From Granulicatella seriolae (lineage in GTDB: Bacteria; Bacillota; Bacilli; Lactobacillales; Aerococcaceae): a stretch of DNA of 64,000 nt. Under the pieces are notes generated by a model. It made no database searches. It worked only from the letters and a program-made list of their open reading frames with translations, and was not told the DNA's origin. Each line of letters opens with the position of its first letter. Positions within the stretch are counted from its first letter, which is position 1. The DNA lies in the NCBI RefSeq assembly GCF_024543085.1, contig NZ_JANHNZ010000001.1, positions 248,001 through 312,000 of the forward strand, in the 5' to 3' direction. The position numbers and the translations under genes were made by a program. Positions 55,749 to 64,000 of the stretch are shown here, piece after piece.

Positions 55749-56465
55749 CTAGCCTTCATGTTCAATCTTATGTGAAATGTAAACCATAGAAAGAGTACAA
55801 AATACAAAAGCTTGTAACAATCCAATGGCTACGGAAAATCCTTGCCAAATAATGGCTAAAGGAATTGATACTACACCGGTTATAATGCCACTACTTGCTG
55901 CCAACATGACAATCAAACTAAGTAGCACTTCACCCGCAAAAATATTCCCATATAAACGGAAGGCAAGTGTAATAACATTGGTAAACTCTTCTATAATCTT
56001 AATTGGCAAGATAAAGGCTGCCGGTGATAAAAAGGAATTCTTAATGTAGCCTTTAAAGCCCATTTTTTCAACACCGGAATAGTGAGTAATTAAGGCTATC
56101 ATTAACGATAAGGCCAAACAAACTATTGGGCTGGCGGTTGGGCTACTAAAAAAGCTCTCTTCACCAAAATGGATAAATACTGCTAGACCTATGATATTGG
56201 CAACAAAGATAAAGGTGAATAAGGTAAAGATGAATAAGTGATATGCTTTTCCATCTTTCCACTCCATAGAGCCTTTTATAATTCCCTTTGCAAAGTCAAT
56301 AATATATTCAAAAGCATTTTGAAGTTTACTTGGTCTTATACCTGTCTTGCGACTAGCAAGGATACAAAATATCAAAATCAATAGACAGGTAACACTAGTA
56401 GATACCAATACCGGAACAGAAAAATCTAGCCCTAAAAAGTGGATGACTTTTGATTCTGCTTCCAT
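55749..56465 (-). CDS. atpB: F-type ATP synthase a subunit
   Basis: 238 residues from the ATG at 56465 (AGGAG seven bases upstream); the frame runs further up without a ribosome site. It has about six membrane helices. The essential Arg lies in [14 protein letters not shown], and [13 protein letters not shown] is the C-terminal motif. It forms the proton half-channels against the c-ring. No atpI gene precedes it; upp is the next gene upstream. Confidence 0.95.
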   Translation of the reverse strand: MEAESKVIHFLGLDFSVPVLVSTSVTCLLILIFCILASRKTGIRPSKLQNAFEYIIDFAKGIIKGSMEWKDGKAYHLFIFTLFTFIFVANIIGLAVFIHFGEESFFSSPTASPIVCLALSLMIALITHYSGVEKMGFKGYIKNSFLSPAAFILPIKIIEEFTNVITLAFRLYGNIFAGEVLLSLIVMLAASSGIITGVVSIPLAIIWQGFSVAIGLLQAFVFCTLSMVYISHKIEHEG

Positions 56466-56508
56466 TCTTTCTTCTCCTAACATTATTCTTTCGTGTGGAT
56501 AGACGAGA

Positions 56509-56555
56509 CAAACACCACTCTTGGATACAAAAAACATTCCCAAAAGTGGTGTTTG
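56509..56555 (-). promoter_or_regulatory. Strong hairpin in the leader of the atp operon
   Basis: CAAACACCACT and AGTGGTGTTTG pair perfectly (11 bp) with further inner CCAA/TTGG pairing. No T run follows on the minus strand, so it is not a standard terminator. It lies 43 bp before atpB and may stabilise or regulate the operon message. I could not place the promoter with confidence. Confidence 0.5.
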
Positions 56556-56606
56556 ATTATTGTCAGATTAGTGGCAATAGTCCAACCACATTGGTGTGAC
56601 TAAAGA

Positions 56607-57242
56607 TTACTTGGTTCCAAACAGACGATCACCTGCATCGCCCAAGCCTGGAAGAATATAACTGTTTTCATCTAATTTTTCGTCTAATGCTGCTGCGTAA
56701 ATTTGAATATCTGGATGAGCGTCCTGAAGAACTTTCACCCCTTCTGGCGCAGCTACTAAACAACAAAACTTAATGGAAGATGGAACAGCGCCTCTAGCGA
56801 TTAAAGAATCGATAGCTGCTACAGCCGATCCCCCTGTAGCTAACATTGGGTCAACTACAAATAATTGACGTTCAGAAATATCTGAAGGCAGTTTAACAAA
56901 ATACTCAACAGGTTGTAAGGTATCATGATCACGATACATTCCAACGTGACCGACTTTTGCAGCTGGAATTAATTCCAAGATGCCATCAACCATTCCAAGA
57001 CCTGCTCTCAGGATTGGAATAATTGCCACCTTCTTACCGGCAAGTGTCTTTTGAGTTGTTTTCATCAAAGGAGTCTCAATCACAAGATCTTCTAAGGGTA
57101 AGTCTCTTGAAACCTCGTAAGCCATAAGCATTGAAATTTCATTGACTACTTCACGAAAAACTTTTGTTCCACAGTTCTTTTCGCGAATCATCGTTAACTT
57201 ATGCTGAATTAACGGATGGTCCATAACATGAAAATTGTTCAT
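56607..57242 (-). CDS. upp: Uracil phosphoribosyltransferase
   Basis: Salvages uracil to UMP with PRPP. It has 211 residues. [16 protein letters not shown] is the PRPP-binding motif, and [20 protein letters not shown] the C-terminal uracil-binding region. GGAG precedes the ATG. It follows glyA, a common pairing in Firmicutes, where upp sits between glyA and the atp operon. Confidence 0.97.
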   Translation of the reverse strand: MNNFHVMDHPLIQHKLTMIREKNCGTKVFREVVNEISMLMAYEVSRDLPLEDLVIETPLMKTTQKTLAGKKVAIIPILRAGLGMVDGILELIPAAKVGHVGMYRDHDTLQPVEYFVKLPSDISERQLFVVDPMLATGGSAVAAIDSLIARGAVPSSIKFCCLVAAPEGVKVLQDAHPDIQIYAAALDEKLDENSYILPGLGDAGDRLFGTK

Positions 57243-57342
57243 TTAATTTTTCTCCTTCCATTCTTAATACCACAGGATATTGTACCGAAAAGCGTTTAGA
57301 AATACCAGAGAAATCTTTTATTGAAAACGATTTTATCTAAAA

Positions 57343-58593
57343 CTATTTCTTATCGCCCTCTTTTTGATACAAAGGATACTTTTCAACAAGCAATTTTACT
57401 GTTTGTCTTACCTTTTCTAGTTGTTCAGGATCATCATGTCCTAGCAAGGTATCTACAATTAATTGAGCTACTTGGGCTGCATCATGGGTTAAAAAGCCTC
57501 GACTTGTAATTGCTGGTGTTCCGATTCGGATGCCACTTGTTTTTGTAGGTGGCAAGGTATCGAAAGGAATGGCATTTTTATTCACTGTAATTCCAACAGT
57601 ATCTAAGAGGTCTTGTGCTTCTTTTCCGTTTAAACCAGTTTCTGTGATATCCAATAAGAGCAAATGGTTATCTGTCCCACCAGAAATCATCTTAATTGGG
57701 CTATCTTTAAAAACAGATGCCATTGCTTTGGCATTGTCTACAACCTGATGTATATAGTCATCAAAATCTGTCGATAAAGCCTCATGGAAAGCTACTGCTT
57801 TAGCGGCAATAACATGTTCTAAAGGCCCACCCTGAATTCCCGGGAAGATAGCACTATTTAATTTTTTGGCAAATTCTGCCTTAGCTAAAATCAAGCCTCC
57901 TCTTGGACCGCGTAGGGTTTTATGAGTGGTTGAGGTAACAACGTCTGCATAACGCACTGGATTTTGATGGTAGCCTTTTGCCACTAGGCCAGCGATATGA
58001 GCCATATCAACCATAAAATAAGCATTAACTTTTTTAGCAATCTGACCAATTCGTTTGAAATCAATCGCACGTGGGTAAGCAGAAGCTCCCGCTACGATAA
58101 GTTTCGGTTGTTCTTTTATAGCTATAGCTTCCAACTGATCATAATCAATTGTTTCTGTCTCTCTTGAAAGCCCATAAGCAACAAAGTGGTAATCTTGTCC
58201 AGAAAAATTTACGCCTAAACCATGTGTCAAATGGCCACCATGATTTAAATCCATACCTAGAACTTTGTCCCCCGGCTCTAATAAAGCACGGTAAACTGCC
58301 ATATTGGCCTGAGATCCAGAATGAGGTTGGACGTTAGCATATTCTGCATGGAATAATTCCTTGGCACGGTCGATGGCCAAATTCTCAATAACGTCAATAT
58401 ACTCACAACCACCATAATAACGACGACCAGGGTATCCTTCAGCATACTTGTTTGTTAAAACACTCCCTTGTGCCTCCATTACTTGCTCTGAGACAAAGTT
58501 CTCTGAAGCAATCAATTCGATGCCATCTTGTTGACGTTTCTTTTCTAAAGCAATTGTTTTAAATACTTCATTATCTCTTACTTCTACCTTCAT
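57343..58593 (-). CDS. glyA: Serine hydroxymethyltransferase
   Basis: PLP enzyme converting serine and tetrahydrofolate to glycine and methylene-tetrahydrofolate. It has 416 residues from the ATG at 58593 (GGAG eight bases upstream). [14 protein letters not shown] contains the PLP lysine, and [10 protein letters not shown] the cofactor Asp/His. A terminator separates it from tsaC downstream on the map (upstream in transcription), so it should have its own promoter in the short gap. Confidence 0.97.
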   Translation of the reverse strand: MKVEVRDNEVFKTIALEKKRQQDGIELIASENFVSEQVMEAQGSVLTNKYAEGYPGRRYYGGCEYIDVIENLAIDRAKELFHAEYANVQPHSGSQANMAVYRALLEPGDKVLGMDLNHGGHLTHGLGVNFSGQDYHFVAYGLSRETETIDYDQLEAIAIKEQPKLIVAGASAYPRAIDFKRIGQIAKKVNAYFMVDMAHIAGLVAKGYHQNPVRYADVVTSTTHKTLRGPRGGLILAKAEFAKKLNSAIFPGIQGGPLEHVIAAKAVAFHEALSTDFDDYIHQVVDNAKAMASVFKDSPIKMISGGTDNHLLLLDITETGLNGKEAQDLLDTVGITVNKNAIPFDTLPPTKTSGIRIGTPAITSRGFLTHDAAQVAQLIVDTLLGHDDPEQLEKVRQTVKLLVEKYPLYQKEGDKK

Positions 58594-58686
58594 TCCATCA
58601 TCTCCAATCACAAAAGAATTCTTATTCGGTCTTAGAAAAATATCCAAACCAAATACACTCATAGTTTACCATAACTACAAGAAAAA

Positions 58687-58707
58687 AAGCAGATATTCAA
58701 TCTGCTT
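58687..58707 (-). terminator. Terminator after tsaC
   Basis: AAGCAGAT and ATCTGCTT arms are followed by seven T on the minus strand. It overlaps the tsaC stop codon. Confidence 0.8.
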
Positions 58708-59716
58708 TCACGGCTTTCTTTAATCGATTCATATACGCTAAGCCCAATTGAGAATCCTCACTAGATTCTACCAAAATAACTTGAGCTCCACTTTTATCTA
58801 GCTGGCGCAATCCATCGAACAAATGGTGAGCCATACTCTGGATATCACCCTCTTGCCCTAGGGAATAAGTTGCATGAACTTGAGAAGCAAAATGGTCAAC
58901 CAAAGTTTGATTAGCTAGAATAGCTATTTTATTCCCTTGCTTGTTTAGGGACTTAATATGCGCTTGCCAAGCATCACCATTTGGAGACAAGGCCATAACA
59001 GGCGTTTCAGGAGCGTAATGGCGGTATTTCATTCCCGGTGCTCTTGGTGCCTCATCCTTTGCTGCTGATTCCTTCTCGCTAGCTACGTGAATATTCAGAC
59101 CTAAGACTTCCTCAATAGCTTCCCTACTAACAAATCCTGGTCTTAGGATACTGAACTGTTCAGGGTCTGATAGATCAAGAACTGTTGATTCTAAACCAAT
59201 CTGTGTCATGCCTCCATCACAAATGCCGGCAATTTGACCGTCAAAATCATCCATGACATGACTAACCTTAGTTGGACTTGGACGCCCCGATTTGTTGGCG
59301 CTAGGTCCAACAATAGGCTCCTGACAAGCACTAATCAAAGCTAGAGCCAAAGAATGGGCTGGCATGCGAAAAGCAACAGTCTTTCTTCCTCCTGTAACAC
59401 TAGGCGCAAAAACTCCTTCCCTAACAGGCAAGATAATGGTTAACGGTCCAGGCCAAAAAACATTAGTAAGCTTCTTAGCAGCTAAAGGAAAAGATTCAAC
59501 AACTTTTATTACTTGTTCTATAGTAGACACATGCACTATGAGGGGGTTGTCACTTGGTCTTCCTTTCACTTGGTAAACGGATGCCACAGCCTGATCATTG
59601 CTGGCAATAGCACCTAACCCATAGACAGTTTCAGTTGGAAAAGCGACAATTTGTCCGTTTTTAAGGGCTTGTCCAGCTTCTTCTATGGTTTCAATTGTAT
59701 AGATTTTTGTTTCCAT
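58697..59716 (-). CDS. tsaC: L-threonylcarbamoyladenylate synthase (Sua5/YwlC type)
   Basis: Makes threonylcarbamoyl-AMP for the t6A modification of tRNAs reading ANN codons. It has 339 residues: an N-terminal YrdC domain (about 10-200) with FPTETVYGLG, KGRPSDNPLIVH and GPSANKSGRPSPT, and a C-terminal Sua5 domain, so it is the long form. It follows prmC by 18 bp in the tdk-prfA-prmC-tsaC unit. Confidence 0.93.
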   Translation of the reverse strand: METKIYTIETIEEAGQALKNGQIVAFPTETVYGLGAIASNDQAVASVYQVKGRPSDNPLIVHVSTIEQVIKVVESFPLAAKKLTNVFWPGPLTIILPVREGVFAPSVTGGRKTVAFRMPAHSLALALISACQEPIVGPSANKSGRPSPTKVSHVMDDFDGQIAGICDGGMTQIGLESTVLDLSDPEQFSILRPGFVSREAIEEVLGLNIHVASEKESAAKDEAPRAPGMKYRHYAPETPVMALSPNGDAWQAHIKSLNKQGNKIAILANQTLVDHFASQVHATYSLGQEGDIQSMAHHLFDGLRQLDKSGAQVILVESSEDSQLGLAYMNRLKKAVKAD

Positions 59717-59734
59717 TATATACTCCTTACCAAC

Positions 59735-60646
59735 TTAAAGTACTTTGACGTTTTGACTTCTTTGGGAAATACAAATCATGCGGTCCAAGCCAGACATGTC
59801 TTTGATTACCGTTACAGTACGACAAAAAACAACTGCTTCAAAAATAGCTTTGACGGCTGAGCCTTGCTGAAAACCAATCTCAAAAAAAGCCATGCCACTA
59901 CCCACCAAAAATTCTTCCAAACGACTTGCAATTCGTTTATAAATGGCCAATCCATCATCCTCTGCAAATAAAGCTTGGTTTGGCTCAAAAGACAAAACAC
60001 TAGCATCCATGTATTTTTTTTCGTTATCTGCAATATAAGGTGGGTTGCTGATAATGCAATCAAATTTAGTTCCAGCTGGGATAGAATCCCACACATCACT
60101 ATTCAGCAATTGAACATTGCGTAAAGAAAACTGTTCCAAATTTTGTTGAGCTACCTGCAAGGCTTCACCAGAAATATCAGTAGCCAAATACTTGAGTTGC
60201 GGCGCTTCTATGGCCAATGTTAAACCGATACAACCCGAACCCACACCAATTTCCAATACTCTACCACGATCTAAACTAGTTAAATAGTCTAAGGCCATTT
60301 GGACTAACTCTTCCGTTTCTGGACGTGGGATTAACGTTGCTGGGGTTACCACAAAATCTCGTCCCCAGAAGTTTTCTTTGCCAATTACATATTGAATTGG
60401 CATACCCGTTGCTAATTGTTCTAAGTCCTTGCTTAAGTTTTCTTTGGTTAACTGGTCAAAGTGCTCCTGACTATTGAGTATCAAATCTGTTCTGGTCCAG
60501 CCCATTTTGTCTTGAACTAGAAGCTCTACCCATCTTCTAACGTCTTTTTGGTTGAATTCAAGCTGATATTGACTAGCTTCCTTCATCAAAAAATAGGAAG
60601 CCCATTTTAGGACCTCCTGGGTTGTAAGGGAATTATTCATTTCCAT
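59735..60646 (-). CDS. prmC: Release factor glutamine methyltransferase
   Basis: Methylates the Gln of the GGQ motif of release factors. It has 303 residues with an N-terminal helical domain, SAM motif [14 protein letters not shown] and the substrate-binding ISNPPYI. It overlaps prfA, which encodes its substrate, by 14 bp, so synthesis is coupled. The C-terminal about 20 residues are less typical. Confidence 0.95.
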   Translation of the reverse strand: MEMNNSLTTQEVLKWASYFLMKEASQYQLEFNQKDVRRWVELLVQDKMGWTRTDLILNSQEHFDQLTKENLSKDLEQLATGMPIQYVIGKENFWGRDFVVTPATLIPRPETEELVQMALDYLTSLDRGRVLEIGVGSGCIGLTLAIEAPQLKYLATDISGEALQVAQQNLEQFSLRNVQLLNSDVWDSIPAGTKFDCIISNPPYIADNEKKYMDASVLSFEPNQALFAEDDGLAIYKRIASRLEEFLVGSGMAFFEIGFQQGSAVKAIFEAVVFCRTVTVIKDMSGLDRMICISQRSQNVKVL

Positions 60647-61712
60647 TATTTAATTGCTCCAATTTTTCGGTATGATCGAAGAGAATCAAGGCATCAACGA
60701 TTTCGTCCAATTTTCCGGATAAGATTTGGTCTAGTTTTTGAATAGTCAGTCCAATTCTATGATCTGTAACCCGGTTTTGTGGAAAGTTATAGGTTCTAAT
60801 TCGCTCTGAACGATCTCCTGTACCAACTGCTGATTTGCGGTTAGCATCATATTCCGATTGTGCTTCTTGTGAAATCTTGTCGTAGACACGGGCACGTAAG
60901 ATTTTCATAGCCTTTTCACGGTTTTTCAGCTGTGACCGTTCATCCTGCATAGCTACTACAATACCAGTTGGTAAGTGGGTTAACCGTACAGCCGAAGCAG
61001 TTTTGTTAACGTGCTGTCCGCCCGCTCCAGATGCGTGGTAGATATCTACTCGAATGTCTTTATCTTCTAATTCAACCTCTACTTCTTGCGCTTCTGGCAT
61101 GACCACAACCGTAGCTGTCGAGGTATGAACCCTACCTTGAGACTCAGTCGAAGGAACTCGTTGTACACGGTGGGCACCCGATTCGTACTTCAACTTAGAA
61201 AAGACATTATCTCCTGTAATCATCAAGATGATTTCTTTGTAGCCACCAATGCCCGTAATATTGGCTTCCATAACTTCAACACGCCAGCCTTGTGACTCAG
61301 CGTATTTGGAATACATGCCAAACAAATCACCAGCAAACAGAGCCGCTTCATCGCCACCAGCTGCCCCACGAATTTCCATGATGATATTTTTACCATCATT
61401 AGGGTCTTCCGGTAATAGCAAGAATTTAATTTGTTCTTCTAATTCTGCTTTTTCTTTTTTTAAGTCGGCCAATTCTTCCTTAGCCATCTCGGCCATTTCA
61501 GCATCCAAGCCTTCATTTAACATGTCTTCCGTATCTTTCAAATCTCTTACCACTTGTTGGTAATGTTTAAAGGTTTCTACTTTGACACGTAGACTAGCCT
61601 CTTCTTTAGTCAATTCCATTAAGCGATTGGTATCGTTAATCACTTCTGGATCACTTAATAATTCTGATAATTCTTCATAACGGATAATAAAACTATCCAA
61701 TTGATCGAACAT
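60633..61712 (-). CDS. prfA: Peptide chain release factor 1
   Basis: Recognises UAA and UAG and releases the peptide. It has 359 residues from the ATG at 61712 (GGAGAGG upstream). [16 protein letters not shown] carries the catalytic GGQ, and [18 protein letters not shown] is the codon-recognition side. It is co-transcribed with tdk upstream and prmC downstream. Confidence 0.97.
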   Translation of the reverse strand: MFDQLDSFIIRYEELSELLSDPEVINDTNRLMELTKEEASLRVKVETFKHYQQVVRDLKDTEDMLNEGLDAEMAEMAKEELADLKKEKAELEEQIKFLLLPEDPNDGKNIIMEIRGAAGGDEAALFAGDLFGMYSKYAESQGWRVEVMEANITGIGGYKEIILMITGDNVFSKLKYESGAHRVQRVPSTESQGRVHTSTATVVVMPEAQEVEVELEDKDIRVDIYHASGAGGQHVNKTASAVRLTHLPTGIVVAMQDERSQLKNREKAMKILRARVYDKISQEAQSEYDANRKSAVGTGDRSERIRTYNFPQNRVTDHRIGLTIQKLDQILSGKLDEIVDALILFDHTEKLEQLNNGNE

Positions 61713-61766
61713 AACTTCCTCTCCATTCTTTTGCATTTAAAAATTTATTTGGGTCAAACGGCCAAG

Positions 61767-62345
61767 CTATGGACGTTGACTGTCTGGGTGAAAATAATGG
61801 TAGCGGCAAACTGGATAATAGGATTCATTGCCACCAATCTGGATTTGTTGACCCGTATAGATTGGCTTTCCGTCAACCACTCGCATATTCATATTCGCTT
61901 TTTTATGGCAATACCAGCAGATAGTTTTAATTTCCTCGATTTTGTCTGCATATAAGAGCAGGTATTTTGACCCCTCAAACAATTCATTCTGAAAATCATT
62001 TTTCAGTCCAAATGCCATAACAGGTACCCCTAACTCATCTACTATAGTCGCCAAGTCTAAGATATGTTGCTTGCTGAGAAATTGCGATTCATCTATCAAA
62101 ATACAGGCTGGCTTGTTAGCTTGCTCTTTAACAATAGAAATGATATCCGTTTCATCAAAAATAGGAATTGCTTCCCTTCTCACACCAATACGACTAGATA
62201 CGAAGCCCATTTGGTCCCGGTCATCGATTGCACTAGTAAAAAGCATGACTGATTTATTTTGTTCCTCATAGTTATGTGCTACCTTTAAAATTTCAATTGA
62301 TTTCCCACTATTCATTGCACCGTATTTAAAAAATAATTGAGCCAT
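61767..62345 (-). CDS. tdk: Thymidine kinase
   Basis: Phosphorylates thymidine for salvage. It has 192 residues: Walker [12 protein letters not shown], Walker [10 protein letters not shown], and a zinc site built from CWYCHKKA and a second cysteine in the C-terminal lasso (PVCRYH). It is the first gene of the unit leading to prfA. Confidence 0.97.
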   Translation of the reverse strand: MAQLFFKYGAMNSGKSIEILKVAHNYEEQNKSVMLFTSAIDDRDQMGFVSSRIGVRREAIPIFDETDIISIVKEQANKPACILIDESQFLSKQHILDLATIVDELGVPVMAFGLKNDFQNELFEGSKYLLLYADKIEEIKTICWYCHKKANMNMRVVDGKPIYTGQQIQIGGNESYYPVCRYHYFHPDSQRP

Positions 62346-62449
62346 GTCTTATCATTCCATTTCTATGAATTCTTCCTTATTCATATTAGTGTTATATAAG
62401 GTCATAGTCAACTATTTAAACAAAATTTTACTCAATATGTCTGGCAATG

Positions 62450-62458
62450 TGGTATGAT
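62450..62458 (+). promoter_or_regulatory. Extended -10 promoter of murT-gatD
   Basis: TG-G-TATGAT with the -10 at 62453-62458, about 90 bp before murT and divergent from tdk. No clear -35 is seen. Confidence 0.45.
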
Positions 62459-62546
62459 AAGAAAAGTAAAAAATGAAATTTAAGGATAAAGAGCCATCTT
62501 TAATCATAGAGCTCTTAAACCAATCACTTTTAAGGAGAATACAACT

Positions 62547-63896
62547 GTGAGCATACGATCAAGCCTTGCCATTAATGCCGGCCGTTTTACCAAATGGGCT
62601 CTAACAACTTTCACCAGTGGCGGAAGTAGCCTACCAGGAAAAATTGCCCTAACCATTGACCCACAAGTTCTAAAACATCTAGCAGATAATTATAAAGTTA
62701 TTATTGTCAGTGGTACAAACGGAAAAACCTTAACAACTTCCCTAATTGTTCAAATCTTACGACAAAAATATGAAAACGTCTTGACTAATCCAACTGGTGC
62801 TAACCTCAATCAAGGTATTATTTCTACTTTTTTGAGCCATACACCTTCCAAGAATGGCCAACCAAATATTGCTGTACTAGAAGTTGACGAAGCGACTATC
62901 GTCCACGTCACCAAATACATCAAGCCAGAACTGTTTGTTTTTACCAATATTTTCCGCGACCAAATGGACCGTTTTGGTGAGATTTATACCACTTACCAAA
63001 TGATGTTGGATGGAGTGGCACAAGCTCCCCAAGCAGTCGTTTTAGCGAATGGTGACGCTCCGATTTTCAATTCTAAAGAAATCAGCAATAAACAGCTCTT
63101 CTATGGCTTTGATCATGAGGCTGACCAAGAGCTGATGGCTCACTACAATACAGATGGTGTCCTTTGCCCTCACTGCCACCAAATTCTTCATTACAAATCC
63201 ATCACTTACAGTAATCTAGGCAAATACTATTGCCCAAATGGGGATTTTGAAAGACCGGACTTAGATTATGCTGTAACCAGCATTGATTCTTTGAGCTTGA
63301 CGGATTCTCACTTTAAGATGGATGGTCATGATTTCTCTATCCCAATTGGGGGACTCTACAACGTCTATAATGCTCTTGCTGCCTATTCAGTAGGACGTTA
63401 CTTCAATATTGACCCCGAGACCATTCAAAAGGGCTTTGATGCTTCAAAACGAGTCTTCGGTCGTCAAGAAGTCTTTACTATTGGAGACAAAGATGTCATG
63501 ATCAATCTGATCAAAAATCCCGTAGGCTTCAACCAAATCGTACAGCTGCTTTCTTATGAGAAAGAACCATTTGCCCTCGCTGTCTTATTGAATGACAATT
63601 ATGCTGATGGTCAAGATATTTCTTGGATATGGGATGGCGATTTTGAACAACTACATGAATTGCAGCCAAGCAAAACCATTATTGGCGGTATCCGTGTTGA
63701 TGACTTAGGTGTACGGATGGAAGTTGCAGGTTTTGATGATTCTATAGAAAAAGTATCAAACAACCAAGAATTGATTCAATTATTAAAAAATGCTCCTAGT
63801 CAAAAAATCAATATTTTGGCAACCTATACTGCCCTCTTAGACTTGCGCAAGGACTTAGCTAAAGAAGGCTTTATCAAGGAGGGAATGAACGGATGA
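62547..63896 (+). CDS. murT: Lipid II isoglutaminyl synthase, MurT subunit
   Basis: A Mur ligase-like enzyme which, with GatD, amidates D-Glu of lipid II to D-isoglutamine. It has 449 residues. [14 protein letters not shown] is the ATP motif, a Cys cluster (LCPHCHQ, YYCPNG) forms the zinc ribbon, and the C-terminal DUF1727 domain follows ([14 protein letters not shown]). The start is GTG with AAGGAG upstream. Its stop overlaps gatD (ATGA). Confidence 0.95.
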   Translation: MSIRSSLAINAGRFTKWALTTFTSGGSSLPGKIALTIDPQVLKHLADNYKVIIVSGTNGKTLTTSLIVQILRQKYENVLTNPTGANLNQGIISTFLSHTPSKNGQPNIAVLEVDEATIVHVTKYIKPELFVFTNIFRDQMDRFGEIYTTYQMMLDGVAQAPQAVVLANGDAPIFNSKEISNKQLFYGFDHEADQELMAHYNTDGVLCPHCHQILHYKSITYSNLGKYYCPNGDFERPDLDYAVTSIDSLSLTDSHFKMDGHDFSIPIGGLYNVYNALAAYSVGRYFNIDPETIQKGFDASKRVFGRQEVFTIGDKDVMINLIKNPVGFNQIVQLLSYEKEPFALAVLLNDNYADGQDISWIWDGDFEQLHELQPSKTIIGGIRVDDLGVRMEVAGFDDSIEKVSNNQELIQLLKNAPSQKINILATYTALLDLRKDLAKEGFIKEGMNG

Positions 63897-64000
63897 AACT
63901 AACAATCTGTCACTTATATGGAAATCTGATGAACACTTATGGAGATAATGGTAATCTCCTCATGCTCCAACACCGTGGCAAAAAGATGGGTTTGGATGTA
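63893..64000 (+). CDS. gatD: Lipid II isoglutaminyl synthase, GatD subunit (5' part, runs out of the window)
   Basis: The first 36 codons: [20 protein letters not shown], the N-terminus of the glutamine amidotransferase that supplies ammonia to MurT. The start codon overlaps the murT stop by 4 bp, so the pair is coupled. The catalytic Cys lies beyond the window. Confidence 0.92.
   Translation, partial: MKLTICHLYGNLMNTYGDNGNLLMLQHRGKKMGLDV

Overview
The window is a low-GC Gram-positive (Lactobacillales) chromosome carrying one integrated conjugative element. The flanks hold a cggR-gap-pgk-tpiA-gpmI-eno glycolytic operon, a CtsR-type site before clpP, a complete F-type ATPase operon, an MreB paralogue next to murA, the order tdk-prfA-prmC-tsaC-glyA-upp, murT/gatD and an LPXTG surface protein. 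Cofactor-independent phosphoglycerate mutase, CggR and MreB argue against Streptococcus and fit an Aerococcaceae- or Carnobacteriaceae-like coccus. The species cannot be fixed from sequence alone.

Layout. 1-363: end of an unknown gene. 464-7840: glycolytic operon on the minus strand with its promoter, an internal hairpin between gap and pgk and a final terminator. 8086-8168: promoter and 5' part of a tRNA-Arg(CCG). 8158-41069: an integrative conjugative element (ICE) of about 32.9 kb inserted in the anticodon loop of that tRNA, bounded by an 11-bp direct repeat. The 3' part of the tRNA resumes at 41059-41099. 41137-41956: tRNA terminator and clpP. 42091-45976: GPP34-like and DUF2325 genes and an M28 LPXTG peptidase. 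46228-49179: epuA, mreB-like, murA and a DUF1146 gene. 49180-49977: two inverted copies of a large structured repeat. 49978-56465: the atp operon. 56607-64000: upp, glyA, tsaC, prmC, prfA, tdk, then murT and the start of gatD on the plus strand.

The ICE has a Tn916-type transfer backbone (orf23-orf13 equivalents, MobT relaxase, a recognisable oriT) and Tn916-type regulators (orf7, orf8 and orf9 equivalents). Its integrase and excisionase do not look like those of Tn916. In place of tet(M) it carries metal transport cargo: a Cys-rich CadA-type P1B ATPase with a CmtR-like repressor, a His-rich P1B-4-type ATPase, a second ArsR repressor with an unknown partner, and a P2-type ATPase behind a probable yybP-ykoY (Mn2+) riboswitch. 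It also has a secreted M23 peptidase, an SOS-controlled Y-family polymerase operon, two ArdA-family genes and an orphan C5 methyltransferase.

The most striking observation is that the ICE splits the host tRNA-Arg(CCG) and cannot rebuild it at either end, yet carries its own complete tRNA-Arg with the same anticodon, its own promoter and its own terminator at 10301-10457. That gene lacks the integration core. It looks like a built-in replacement for the tRNA the element destroys. The second strongest signal is the pair of structured repeats between atpC and the DUF1146 gene. Their core is conserved, their outer stems differ in sequence, and base-pair changes are compensated.
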